Assembly: GCA_035415725.1 (NCBI GenBank)
Contig: DAOOGN010000053.1
Location: forward strand, 1 to 29,396
Length of the DNA stretch: 29,396 nt
Direction of reading: 5' to 3'
DNA from: DSWT01 sp035415725
Lineage (GTDB): Bacteria > Chloroflexota > Anaerolineae > B4-G1 > SLSP01
Shown: in pieces, positions 1 to 8,128 of the stretch
Layout of the letters: each line of letters begins with the position of its first letter
How positions within the stretch are numbered: position 1 is the first letter of the stretch
Translations under genes and position numbers: made by a program
Notes under the pieces: model-generated
Seen by the model: only the letters and a program-made list of their open reading frames with translations
Told to the model about the DNA's origin: nothing
Database searches by the model: none

Positions 1-379
1 ACCTGGCATAGGGAATAAGTGGCTTCGTCAGGTTTACGAGCCTGAATAGATACCTATTTTGGACTAAAAGGCACGTGAGGGCAACACGTATAGTGCAAAT
101 TATGGGGGGACGCTGTGGCCGGCCTCTGACCACGCCCGCCTGTGCCCGGCGGTGGCTCGGTCGGAGACCGGCTACAGCTCGTCAGGCATCCATGATCAGA
201 TGAACATCTTCCTTTTGCCAATAATCTGTCTTATACCCCACACAGTCACGCCGACAACTTATGACCTGGAATGTTACGTTGCCTGCACTGTCCCTGCCGC
301 GCAGTCGATTGCCCCCTTCGTTATCTGCGGTATACTGTATTTTTAACGCCCGCCCCTGGCGAAGCGAGGAGAGGAGACG
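1..379. other. Upstream non-coding stretch
   Basis: I see no convincing gene here. Short open frames exist on both strands but show no recognisable protein and no good ribosome binding site. A small inverted repeat lies at 158-170 (CGGTC, loop GGA, GACCG) in a GC-rich patch. The last 70 bases hold the likely promoter and the ribosome binding site of the gene at 380. The window edge may cut a neighbouring gene or repeat. Confidence 0.5.
309..336 (+). promoter_or_regulatory. Candidate promoter for the 380-1678 gene pair
   Basis: TATACT at 331-336 resembles a -10 box. TTGCCC at 309-314 is a weak -35 box with a 16-base spacer. It lies about 45 bases before the start codon at 380, which is preceded by a purine-rich GAGGAGAGGAGA ribosome binding site. 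Judged by eye only. Confidence 0.4.
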
Positions 380-892
380 ATGAAAGCGACAATAGTGGAA
401 GAAGCCCATAATCGCGTGGTGTGGGAAGTCAAAACCGCGTTGTTGTGGATGGTGCTGGGTTTGTTCGGCGGCGGGATTGGCGCTGCGACGTGGCTCGCCG
501 TGGCACCCAGTCCACTTCATCTGACGCTGGCGGGCATCTTGATGGCGCTGGTGATCAGCGTCGCTGGGTTTCTGGCGCTGACAACGCCGCTCGCCGAGCA
601 GGGTGAAGTGGAACGCACGTTGGATGGAGGCCACGTGGCCCGCACGCGCTGGTGGCTTTTCTTCGGCAAGCGTCTGGCGTGGGAAGCGCCTTTGGAGGTC
701 ATCGTCGGATTCCGCCCTGAACCCCGCCTTTTCGAGGACACCGCTGAGCAGACGTACACCCTGTCACGGCTGGTGGCGCTGGTGGCAGACGCCGATCCGG
801 TGCCGTTGACGGACTGGCTCGATCCGCCATTTGTGCTCGACCTGAGTGCATCGCTGACAAAGGCGGCGCGATTGAACGTTGAGGCGGAATGA
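380..892 (+). CDS. Small two-helix membrane protein of unknown function
   Basis: A 170-residue protein that I cannot assign to a named family. It has two hydrophobic segments, about residues 19-41 and 46-68, separated by a short Pro-rich turn, then a ~100-residue soluble C-terminal half with acidic patches. This pattern suggests an inner-membrane protein with a cytoplasmic tail. The ATG start is supported by GAGGAGAGGAGA just upstream. Its TGA stop is followed with no gap by the GTG start of recO, so the two genes are almost certainly co-transcribed and probably translationally coupled. A functional link to recombination cannot be concluded from this alone. Confidence 0.8.
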   Translation: MKATIVEEAHNRVVWEVKTALLWMVLGLFGGGIGAATWLAVAPSPLHLTLAGILMALVISVAGFLALTTPLAEQGEVERTLDGGHVARTRWWLFFGKRLAWEAPLEVIVGFRPEPRLFEDTAEQTYTLSRLVALVADADPVPLTDWLDPPFVLDLSASLTKAARLNVEAE

Positions 893-1678
893 GTGGCGAA
901 CCGGGGAAAGCTTTACCGTCTGGAGGGCATCGTTCTTAGCCGCCGCGACCACGGCGAAGCCGATCGCATCGTGAAATTGCTCACCGCCGCCGGCAGTGTG
1001 GATTTGCTGGCGAAGGGCATCCGCAAGCCGTGTTCCCGCAAGGCCGGGCATCTGGAACTTTTTTCCAAGACGCAGGTGCTGGTATCACGGGTCACGGGGT
1101 CATGGGACATCATCAGCCAGGCAGAGGTGATGCAGGTCCATCCTCGCTTACAGGAGGATTTTCGCCTGGGCACGTATGCGCGCTACGTCGCCGAGTTGGC
1201 GCTCCGTTTTTTTGAGGGTGAGACCGATCCCCAGCTTTACATTTTGGTGGATGACGTTTTTTCTCGTCTGGATGGCGATGTGGATCCGGCGTTGTTGACG
1301 CGCTGGTACGAACAGCGCTTGTTGACACTGGCGGGCTTTCGTCCGGAGTGGGGGATATGTGTGGGCGATCTCTGTCGCACACCGCTGCGTCCGCGCGCCG
1401 ACGATCGGCGGCCCTATGGCCTCGACATAGAGCGCGGCGGCGCGGTGTGTCACGAGTGCTTTGCAGCGGAGACGCGCGAGCACACCGTGTATCCTCTGTC
1501 GCCAAGCGCACTGTCGTGGCTTCAGGCGTTGCAACGTCGTCGTTTTGAGGAGGTGACGCCGTTCGCTTTGCCGGAGCGCACCGCCAGAGAGCTGGCCCAG
1601 GTGATGGAGCAGTACATCGCTTACCATCTGGAGCGCCGACCGGCGGCCCTGCGGTTGCTGCACGATAGCCGTGTGTAA
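893..1678 (+). CDS. recO: DNA repair protein RecO
   Basis: RecO acts in the RecFOR pathway, helping load RecA onto SSB-coated single-stranded DNA at gaps. The 261-residue length is typical. The N-terminal part (1-80) has the expected OB-fold pattern, including GIVL near residue 12 and a LLAKGIRK segment. The C-terminal helical part carries a zinc-binding cysteine set at about C156, C161, C186 and C189 (C-x4-C then C-x2-C). Translation starts at GTG, directly after the stop of the upstream membrane protein gene. No terminator is evident afterwards; a short repeat-rich spacer follows. Confidence 0.95.
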   Translation: MANRGKLYRLEGIVLSRRDHGEADRIVKLLTAAGSVDLLAKGIRKPCSRKAGHLELFSKTQVLVSRVTGSWDIISQAEVMQVHPRLQEDFRLGTYARYVAELALRFFEGETDPQLYILVDDVFSRLDGDVDPALLTRWYEQRLLTLAGFRPEWGICVGDLCRTPLRPRADDRRPYGLDIERGGAVCHECFAAETREHTVYPLSPSALSWLQALQRRRFEEVTPFALPERTARELAQVMEQYIAYHLERRPAALRLLHDSRV

Positions 1679-1680
1679 AA

Positions 1681-1745
1681 CTGGTCAGCAGATTGAGCAG
1701 ATTAAGCAGATTTTTGCTTTCTAATTCCGTGTGTTTTGTGTGTGC
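1681..1745. repeat. Intergenic phrase repeat (AGCAGATT units)
   Basis: Three near-tandem copies of a GCAGATT(G/A)A unit run into a T-rich stretch and then a GTGTGTTTTGTGTGTG-like segment. The phrase begins with GGTCAGCA, which recurs in the next repeat patch at 2763. It lies between recO and the next gene and encodes nothing recognisable. Confidence 0.5.
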
Positions 1746-1771
1746 CGGGGCTTATTATCGAGGGTGAACTC

Positions 1772-2776
1772 GTGACGAATGTGGGCGATTGGTTGTTGGA
1801 AGGCGAGCCGTGGGTGGCGTATCGCACGCGGATGGATCTGCTGCGCCAGGCGGAGGATGATCCTCAAGTGGTAGCGGCGCGGCAGGCGACCCTTGCACAC
1901 CCACACATTCAGGCGTTGTTGGCGGAGTTGTCCGCATGGCCCGGAGCGTCGCTGAAGCGTCACAATGACGCGAGCCATGTGTTGCACAAGCTGGTCTTCA
2001 TCGCCGATATAGGCCTGCGTGTGGATAATCCCGGCGTTGCCGCGATTGTGGAGCGTGTGCTGGCGCATCAATCCGCACAAGGGCCGTTTCAGGTCTTGAC
2101 CAACATCCCTACCCATTTCGGCGGCCGCGGCGAGGATGAATATAACTGGATGTTGTGTGACGCCCCCCTGATACTCTATGCACTGGTCAAATTCGGTTTG
2201 GGCGACGATGTGCGGGTGCGGACGGCGGTGGCGTATCTGGCGGACCTAGTGCGCGACAACGGCTGGCCTTGCGCCGGTGCTCCGGAGATAGGCAAATTTC
2301 GTGGCCCGGGGCGGGCGAGCGATCCGTGTCCTTACGCCAACCTGCTTATGCTCAAGCTGCTGGCGGAACTCCCGGAATGGCGTGATTCAGCGGCGGCTCA
2401 CGCTGGCGCAGAGGCCGCACTCACGCTATGGGCGCAGCGCAAAGAGCGGCGGCCTTATCTTTTTGCGATGGGAACCGATTTCGCCAAACTCAAAGCACCG
2501 TTGATCTGGTACGACATCTTGCACGTGCTGGATGTCCTCTCGCGCTTTCCGTGGCTGCGCGACGATCCGCGTGTGCAGGAGATGGCGACGCCGGTGGTTA
2601 CCAAAGCCGATGCCGACAGTCGTTTCACACCCGAATCGATCTGGACGGCGTGGAAGGGCTGGGACTTCGGCCAGAAGCGCGCGCCCTCACGCTGGATGAC
2701 GCTACTCGTTGTCCGTATGTTGGAGCGAATCTCTACCACGAATCCACACGGATTTTCACGAATGGTCAGCAATTAG
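1772..2776 (+). CDS. Alpha/alpha-toroid (terpenoid cyclase-like) protein, function unknown
   Basis: A protein of about 334 residues with repeated helical units resembling the prenyltransferase/squalene-cyclase-like alpha-alpha barrel (for example a W-M-L-C-D-A-P-L-I-L-Y-A-L helix followed by GLGDD and later DNGWPC). I see no DxDD catalytic motif of true squalene-hopene cyclases, so the fold is suggested but the reaction is not. I chose GTG at 1772 because GAGGGTGA lies five bases upstream; an in-frame ATG at 1736 has no such site. The last ~14 codons, coding for a Thr/Asn/His/Ser-rich tail, are made of intergenic repeat sequence, so the original stop may have lain earlier. Confidence 0.75.
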   Translation: MTNVGDWLLEGEPWVAYRTRMDLLRQAEDDPQVVAARQATLAHPHIQALLAELSAWPGASLKRHNDASHVLHKLVFIADIGLRVDNPGVAAIVERVLAHQSAQGPFQVLTNIPTHFGGRGEDEYNWMLCDAPLILYALVKFGLGDDVRVRTAVAYLADLVRDNGWPCAGAPEIGKFRGPGRASDPCPYANLLMLKLLAELPEWRDSAAAHAGAEAALTLWAQRKERRPYLFAMGTDFAKLKAPLIWYDILHVLDVLSRFPWLRDDPRVQEMATPVVTKADADSRFTPESIWTAWKGWDFGQKRAPSRWMTLLVVRMLERISTTNPHGFSRMVSN

Positions 2777-2807
2777 TGGGGATTCGTGAGGATTCGCGGC
2801 TAATCTC
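2735..2807. repeat. Phrase repeat overlapping a gene 3' end
   Basis: The patch contains CACGAATCCACACGGATT, then TTCACGAAT, GGTCAGCAATTAG and, after a short gap, GGATTCGTGAGGATTCGCGG. The first half is coding for the upstream protein's tail and the second half is intergenic. Phrases of this sort recur around other genes in the window. Confidence 0.5.
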
Positions 2808-2817
2808 GGAGGATTGG

Positions 2818-3414
2818 ATGGAAATAGAACCGTTTTTCGCGCCAGATCAATATGTCACCGCCGAATTCACCATTCGCAGTTACATGCCCGGCGACGGGCC
2901 CTGGCTGGCGGAAGCGGTCAATGCCTCTTACGAACACTTGAAACGCTTCATGCCGTGGGCTAAACCCCATACGGAAGATGTTGAAGCTGAACAGACGGTT
3001 CGCCGTTGGCGCGGCGAATACCTGCTGGCCACGAATTTCACCCTGGGAGTTTTCGCCCCTGACGGCAAACGGTTGTTGGGCAGTTCCGGTTTTCATCTGC
3101 GCGAGGGCGAGCTGAGCAACCACGCCGCCGAAGTTGGCATGTGGATTCGCGCCGACGCCGCTCACAAGGGGCTAGGCCCGCGCGTTCTGCGCGCCATCCT
3201 CACCTGGGGCTTCTCCGAATGGCCTTGGGAGCGCCTGACCTGGCGTTGCAATGAGGAGAACGTCGCCAGCCGCCGCACCGCCGAAAAAGCCGGCATGCAG
3301 TTCGAGGGTCGCTTCCGCGCCGCCATCCTGTTGCCCGACGGTACGCGCGAGACCACTCTCGCCTTCGCCGCCTTGAAAGGGGAATGGGGACGGGGTGAGG
3401 GGGAGATGGGGTGA
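2818..3414 (+). CDS. GNAT-family N-acetyltransferase (RimJ/RimL-like)
   Basis: A 198-residue acetyltransferase that should transfer an acetyl group from acetyl-CoA to an amine. Family-typical features are the ITIR-like opening strand (FTIRSYMPGDG), a LLGSSGFHLR strand, the acetyl-CoA-binding stretch around HKGLGPRVLRAILTWGF, and the RimJ/RimL-type ending with C-N-E-E-N-V-A-S-R-R-T-A-E-K-A-G-M followed by EGRFR. The start at 2818 is chosen because GGAGGA lies just upstream; the frame is open further upstream only by chance. The C-terminal GEWGRGEGEMG tail comes from G-rich repeat DNA. The true substrate (protein N-terminus or small molecule) cannot be told. Confidence 0.88.
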   Translation: MEIEPFFAPDQYVTAEFTIRSYMPGDGPWLAEAVNASYEHLKRFMPWAKPHTEDVEAEQTVRRWRGEYLLATNFTLGVFAPDGKRLLGSSGFHLREGELSNHAAEVGMWIRADAAHKGLGPRVLRAILTWGFSEWPWERLTWRCNEENVASRRTAEKAGMQFEGRFRAAILLPDGTRETTLAFAALKGEWGRGEGEMG

Positions 3415-3461
3415 GGGAGGGCCGTTCGCTCATTCGCTGATTCGCAATTCACGAATCAATC
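3387..3461. repeat. G-rich phrase and ATTCGCTGATTC phrase repeats
   Basis: GGGGTGAGGGGGAGATGGGG overlaps the end of the acetyltransferase gene. It is followed by CATTCGCTGATTCGCAATTC, a phrase that recurs at 12861-12890 and 23857-23889. This fills the space before glyQS; I see no T-box leader or terminator in it. Confidence 0.55.
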
Positions 3462-3489
3462 CGTTGACATCATTCGAGGTGAACCACGT

Positions 3490-6400
3490 ATGCTGACATT
3501 TCAAGAAGTCCTTCTCCGCTTGCAACGTTACTGGGCCGATCAGGGCGCGCTGCTCTGGCTGCCGTACAGCGAAAAGGTCGGCGCGGGCACGATGAACCCG
3601 GCGACCTTCCTCCGCGTTCTGGGGCCGGAACCCTGGAACGTGGTTTACATCGAGCCGTCGTACCGGCCCGACGATGGGCGCTACGCTGAAAACCCCAACC
3701 GGATGCAGATGCACACCCAGTTGCAGGTCATCCTCAAGCCCGACCCCGGCGACCCGCAGGAACGTTACCTCAAGAGCCTGGAGGCCATCGGCATCCGCCG
3801 CGAAGAGCACGACATTCGTTTTGTCGAAGATAACTGGGAAAGCCCGGCGCTCGGCGCGTGGGGTCTGGGCTGGGAAGTCTGGCTGGACGGACAGGAAATC
3901 ACACAGTACACCTACTTTCAGCAGGCCGGCGGCATCAACCTGGAAATGCCCGCCGTCGAACTGACCTACGGTTTGGAACGCATCGTGATGTACCTCCAAA
4001 ACGTCCGCTCAGTGTGGAATATCGCCTGGGACGAGCACCACACCTACGGTGAAATTCTGGCCGATCAGGAAGTCGATCATTGCCGCTATGATTTCGAGTA
4101 CGCCGATATCGCCCGTTTGCAGGCGATGTACGACCTGTTCGAGCAAGAGGCGTTGCTGAATCTCCACCATGGCCTGGTGGTCCCCGCGCTGGATTACATT
4201 CTGCGCTGCTCGCACACCTTCAACCTGCTGGACGCGCGGGGGACGGTCGGCGTCACCGAGCGCGCCGTCTTCTTCAAGCGGATGCGTGACCTGTCGCGGC
4301 AGGTCGCCGAAGCGTACCTGGCGCAGCGTGACCGGGCCGGCTTCCCGTGGAAGAAACGCCCCGGTCTGACATCCACCCTGGTAGTGCCGGGTGCGTTGAT
4401 GCACTTGCCGTTGGAAGAGAAAAGGCCGCCGTCGACAGCAACCGTGCCGGTCCAGGGACGCGCCCCTTTCCTCTTCGAGCTGGGCGTGGAAGAACTGCCC
4501 GCCGGACATCTGAGCAGTGCCCTGGCGCAGTGGCGTGAGCTGGTGCCCGCTGCCCTCGATGCAGCGAAGCTGGCCCATGGCGACGTCCACATCTGGGGCA
4601 CGCCGCGCCGTCTCGTGGTCTATGTGCCGGACATGGCGCTCAAGCAGGCCGACGAGACGATGGAGGTCAAAGGCCCACCCGCCCGTGCCGCCTTCGACGC
4701 GGAGGGCAAGCCGACGCGCGCTGCGCAGGGCTTCGCCCGCTCGAAGGGCGCGGATGTGGCGGATTTACAGGTCCGCGAGACGGAGGGTGGCGCGTATATC
4801 TTCGTCACCCGGCACATCCCTGGTCGTCCCGCCTCCGAGGTGCTGGCGGAACTGTTGCCCGACTGGATCGCCCGGTTGCGCTTCCCCCGCGCGATGCGCT
4901 GGAACGAAACCGGCATCGCTTTCAGCCGGCCCATTCGCTGGCTGCTGGCGCTCTTGGGCGAGGATGAGGTACCTTTTACCTATGCGGGTTTGTCGAGCGG
5001 GCGCGTCACCCGCGGCCCGCGGCCGGCAGGATCACCGGAAGTGGCGCTGGGCGCGGCGGCGGATTATCGAGCCACGCTGGCCTCCTATGGCATCCTCGTG
5101 GATCCCGAGGCACGCCAGGCGGAAATTCTACGCCAGGCGCAGGCGGTGGCGGCGAAAGTCGGCGGGCAGATTCCTGCCGATCCGGCGTTGGTGGAGGAAG
5201 TGACCCACCTGGTCGAAGTCCCCACGGCCCTGCTTGGCTCGTTCGAGAAGCGTTATCTGACGCTGCCGCAGGACGTGCTCATCGCTGTGATGAAGAAGCA
5301 CCAGCGCTACTTCCCCGTGTTGGATGAGCGCGGGCGCATCATGGCGCACTTCGTCGCCGTCCGCAACGGCGGGACGGAGCACCTGGACCTTGTCCGTCAG
5401 GGCAATGAAGATGTCATCCGCGCGCGTTATGCCGATGCGGAGTACTTCTACAACCAGGACTGCCGCCGCCCGCTGGCGGATTACCGCGACGGGCTGGCGA
5501 AACTGACCTTCCAGGCGGACCTGGGTTCGATGTTGCAGAAATCCGAGCGGGTGGAGAAACTCGCGGAGTGGGTAGGGGAGCAGATGCGTTTGTCCGCCGC
5601 AGAAAGAGACACCTTGGCGCGGGCGGCATATCTGGCGAAGGCCGATCTCGCCACGCACATCGTGGTCGAGATGACGAGCTTGCAGGGCATCATGGGCCGC
5701 GAGTACGCCAAACGTTCCGGCGAACCGGCGGCGGTGGCGCAGGCGATCTTCGAGCACTATCTGCCGCGCGCGGCAGGGGATCCGCTGCCGGAAAGCGGGC
5801 CGGGCATCGCGTTGGCGCTGGCGGATCGGCTGGACAGTCTGGCAGGGTTGTTTGCCGTGGGCCTGGCGCCGACGGGGTCGGCGGATCCCTACGGCTTGCG
5901 ACGGGCTGCGGCCGGCGTCGTGCAAATTCTGTTGGAGCGTGGACTTCGCCTCTCCACGCGCGCGGCATTAGCGGAAGCGGCGCGTAGGCTGCCCGTGACG
6001 ATGTCGCCGGAAACGCTGGATGCTGCCGTAGACTTTATCGTTGGGCGGCTCCAGGTGATGTTGCGTGAGGCGGGCCTGGCGTTCGACGTGGTCGAAGCGG
6101 CGCTGGCAGCGCGGGGCGAGAATCCCGTCCTGGCCCGCGAAGCGGCGCAACAGCTCACGGCGTGGGTCGCCAGGGAGGATTGGAGTGTGCTGCTCGACAA
6201 CTACGCGCGCTGTGTGCGCATCACCCGCGATCAGCCGCGCTTCCTGCTAGACCCGATGGTGCTGTGCGAACCTGCCGAACAGGCGCTCTACAAGGCGCTA
6301 TGTACCGCCGAGGCCGCCATCAGCCCTGAAAGCGACGTAGACAGTTTCCTTACGGTCTTTACGCCGCTGGTGCCGTGCATTCAGACATTTTTTGACGCCG

Positions 6401-6513
6401 TTCTGGTGATGGACAAGGATAACACGCTTCGTGAGGCGCGCCTGGCGCTGCTACAGCGCATCGCCGGGCTGGCGGAGGGGATCGTGGATTTGAGCAAGCT
6501 GGAGGGGTTTTAG
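3490..6513 (+). CDS. glyQS: Glycyl-tRNA synthetase, fused alpha and beta chains
   Basis: This charges tRNA-Gly with glycine and is essential. In most bacteria the bacterial-type enzyme is an alpha2beta2 tetramer from separate glyQ and glyS genes. Here both are one 1007-residue chain: residues 1 to ~290 are the class II catalytic alpha subunit (N-P-A-T-F-L-R-V-L-G-P, QYTYFQQAGG, and motif 3 YGLERIVMYLQ), a Pro-rich linker spans ~290-330, and the beta subunit starts near 335 with FLFELGVEELPAGHL. Beta landmarks are MKKHQRYFPVLDERG, the HD-like segment with EMTSLQGIMGREYAKRSGE, and a C-terminal anticodon-binding region. The length matches the sum of the two usual chains. GAGGTG precedes the ATG. 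Fusions of this kind are known in some bacteria and plastids. Confidence 0.97.
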   Translation: MLTFQEVLLRLQRYWADQGALLWLPYSEKVGAGTMNPATFLRVLGPEPWNVVYIEPSYRPDDGRYAENPNRMQMHTQLQVILKPDPGDPQERYLKSLEAIGIRREEHDIRFVEDNWESPALGAWGLGWEVWLDGQEITQYTYFQQAGGINLEMPAVELTYGLERIVMYLQNVRSVWNIAWDEHHTYGEILADQEVDHCRYDFEYADIARLQAMYDLFEQEALLNLHHGLVVPALDYILRCSHTFNLLDARGTVGVTERAVFFKRMRDLSRQVAEAYLAQRDRAGFPWKKRPGLTSTLVVPGALMHLPLEEKRPPSTATVPVQGRAPFLFELGVEELPAGHLSSALAQWRELVPAALDAAKLAHGDVHIWGTPRRLVVYVPDMALKQADETMEVKGPPARAAFDAEGKPTRAAQGFARSKGADVADLQVRETEGGAYIFVTRHIPGRPASEVLAELLPDWIARLRFPRAMRWNETGIAFSRPIRWLLALLGEDEVPFTYAGLSSGRVTRGPRPAGSPEVALGAAADYRATLASYGILVDPEARQAEILRQAQAVAAKVGGQIPADPALVEEVTHLVEVPTALLGSFEKRYLTLPQDVLIAVMKKHQRYFPVLDERGRIMAHFVAVRNGGTEHLDLVRQGNEDVIRARYADAEYFYNQDCRRPLADYRDGLAKLTFQADLGSMLQKSERVEKLAEWVGEQMRLSAAERDTLARAAYLAKADLATHIVVEMTSLQGIMGREYAKRSGEPAAVAQAIFEHYLPRAAGDPLPESGPGIALALADRLDSLAGLFAVGLAPTGSADPYGLRRAAAGVVQILLERGLRLSTRAALAEAARRLPVTMSPETLDAAVDFIVGRLQVMLREAGLAFDVVEAALAARGENPVLAREAAQQLTAWVAREDWSVLLDNYARCVRITRDQPRFLLDPMVLCEPAEQALYKALCTAEAAISPESDVDSFLTVFTPLVPCIQTFFDAVLVMDKDNTLREARLALLQRIAGLAEGIVDLSKLEGF

Positions 6514-6523
6514 CGGTTAGCGT

Positions 6524-6761
6524 TCAGCTTTCAGCAAAGACTTGGCGGCGTTCTAGCAAACGGAAAGGGCAGATCATAACTGGCTTGGGTTCGCGGTTGC
6601 CATCGCGGACAGTGCATGTGCCAATAGATACGTCTGGCGCACTTTTGCGGGTTTTCAAACATCTGCGATCCAGGTAGGTGCACTTGTTGGCGCGTTATCA
6701 AGGTGTTCCAATCGGCCTGCGCGTGGGTTGAGACTGTGTATAGTTCTAGCACTTGGCTCAT
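6524..6761 (-). pseudogene. Truncated, frameshifted NotI-like restriction endonuclease
   Basis: The reading frame opens with ATG at 6761, overlapping the methyltransferase stop by 4 bases (ATGA). It encodes ELYTVSTHAQADWNTLITRQQ and then loses homology; shifting one base near 6683 restores CTYLDRRCLKTRKSAPD, SIGTCTV and PVMICPFRLLERRQVF, ending at a stop at 6524. The four Cys in C-x-Y-L, C-x-K, G-T-C-x-V and I-C-P-x-R-x-L match from memory the order of the metal-binding Cys region of NotI-family enzymes. Only about 80 codons of an enzyme of some 300 residues or more remain. The rest is missing and the break coincides with a GTTAGCGTTCAGC repeat phrase. The gene cannot make an active nuclease. 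The NotI-family assignment rests on recall and on the Cys pattern. Confidence 0.65.
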
Positions 6762-7839
6762 AATAACCTCATACAGCGTTGTTCGGCAAGATGTAAATAT
6801 TCCTCACTAATGTCAATTCCTACCGATTTGCGAAATAGTGTCCGTGCGACCAGCATTGTGGTGCCGGTGCCACAAAAGGGATCAAGGACAATGCCATTTT
6901 CGGGACACGTGGCTAGAAGGGGAATTTTGCACAGATCCTCTGGATAGGGCGCAAAATGGGTATCTCTGGCCTGGGTATCTTCCGGTAGAATATCCCACAC
7001 GTCGCCGGGTTTGCTGCCGTTGGGGTTGTATTTCAGAAAGTAAAATCCTTTTTCCGCTAATTCGCGCGCTCGTCCAGAGACTTGCTGTGAATCGGAGTGT
7101 GTAGTACGTTGTTGTCCACGAATAATCATTCTGAAATCGGCGATTTCTCCCAAACGCACTTTGTTCAGCATCGTTTCCAGAGCTTCCATTGCGGCCTCTT
7201 TTTCGACTTCGGTTAACGCCGTGGAGAGCTCGATTTGTCGCTTGTAGCGGACTCCGGTGACGCCGGTGGCCGAGACCACGGCGCCATTGACGATTTTCGT
7301 TTTGCGCGGATTGGCGCGGATGGCATCAACGTTGTAATAATAATCTTTTTCTCTTTGTACGAAATGAAAGATATTTTCGTGAACATTCCGCAAACGGTCA
7401 GAGGTGTATCAGGTCCGCCTTTGACCTTGTGCCAGATCACACTGTTGCGTAGTATCCACCCTTATTCATCGGTTAACGCCAGAGCGACTCGCCAGGGCAA
7501 ACCTAAAAGATGCTTGTTGTAATAAGCGTCGCCGATATTGAGCCAGAAGGAACCTTGCGGTTTGAGCACACGTTTGACTTCCACAAAGACCGACAATAGA
7601 TGGTGGATGTAGTCATGGTAATCTTCTTCCATGCCGATGCCACCATTGTTGTATTGGCGCTGCCCCCAGTAGGGTGGACTGGTGATGCAACAATCAAACG
7701 TTGCTGGCGGGATGTGGCGCAGCACCGTCGCTGCGTCGCCGAGGATGAACCGCGGCGCGGTATCTAGACCCGCAACATAGGCGGTGATATCTTCTTCAAG
7801 GGTATAGGAGCCGGTAATGCTTGTTTGTTGGATATTCAT
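6758..7839 (-). pseudogene. DNA methyltransferase (beta class, probable N4-cytosine), inactivated
   Basis: The motif order is that of a beta-class enzyme: catalytic motif IV TSPPYWG near the N-terminus, then motif I DPFCGTGTTMLVAR and GIDIS near the C-terminus. SPPY is typical of N4-cytosine enzymes. Two lesions split the gene. The first is TAA at 7462-7464 where the family reads Gln (LTDE-stop-GWILRN). The second is a missing base near 7407: reading continues VIWHKVKGGPD and must shift to give TSDRLRNVHENIFHF. Repaired, it would be about 360 residues, a normal length. The ATG at 7839 has GAGGT upstream and is preferred over the ATG at 7893. It is followed by the endonuclease remnant with a 4-base overlap, so this was a type II restriction-modification operon. 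Its target site is unknown. Confidence 0.85.
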
Positions 7840-7939
7840 TTTTACCTCAGGAAGATCAACTATAGTATATCCTGAAAGCATCGATTTAGACAATACACCA
7901 AAACTAAAATCTCTACAGTCTTTGGCTCTTTGATTATTT

Positions 7940-8062
7940 AGGACTTACGCAAATTTCCGTTTGTAGTGACGGCTTTAGCCGTTCTTAGCTCCTAAGAGAC
8001 GCCTGAAGGCGTCACTACCAATCCTCCGCCGCTTGATTCGAGCCAGCCTTGCGTAAGTCCTG
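7940..8062 (+). mobile_element. Miniature inverted-repeat element, copy 1
   Basis: A ~123-bp non-coding element with terminal inverted repeats AGGACTTACGCAA and TTGCGTAAGTCCT. The inside holds two half-palindromes, GTAGTGACGGCTTTAGCCGT and GACGCCTGAAGGCGTCACTAC. A second copy lies inverted at 22730-22852 with four base differences by eye. If the G at 8062 is counted as element, it is flanked by a 5-bp direct repeat TATTT (7935-7939 and 8063-8067), which would be a target-site duplication. It has no transposase gene, so it would depend on an enzyme encoded elsewhere. Confidence 0.85.
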
Positions 8063-8093
8063 TATTTTGTTATGCATCCTTTGTCGCTTCTGC

Positions 8094-8099
8094 TATAAT
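8094..8099 (+). promoter_or_regulatory. Candidate -10 box for the amidase/HAD pair
   Basis: A perfect TATAAT sits 29 bases before the GTG start at 8129. No good -35 box lies at the expected distance. The miniature element ends about 30 bases upstream of it, so the insertion may have replaced the original upstream region. Confidence 0.4.
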
Positions 8100-8128
8100 G
8101 GGCTGATGTTGTGCCGTAGAGGTGGGGT

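Noticed and set aside
140..180. tRNA- or REP-like structure near the left edge
   Set aside because: Only a 5-bp stem can be drawn and no cloverleaf or known motif is present.
3415..3489. T-box riboswitch before glyQS
   Set aside because: The 75-base spacer consists of phrase repeats and has no T-box core sequence or terminator.
3497..6487. Long antisense and alternative-frame ORFs across glyQS, recO, pyrG and the giant surface-protein gene
   Set aside because: They are shadows of high-GC genes with strong known motifs, lack ribosome sites, and encode Arg/Pro/Ala-rich strings without recognisable domains.
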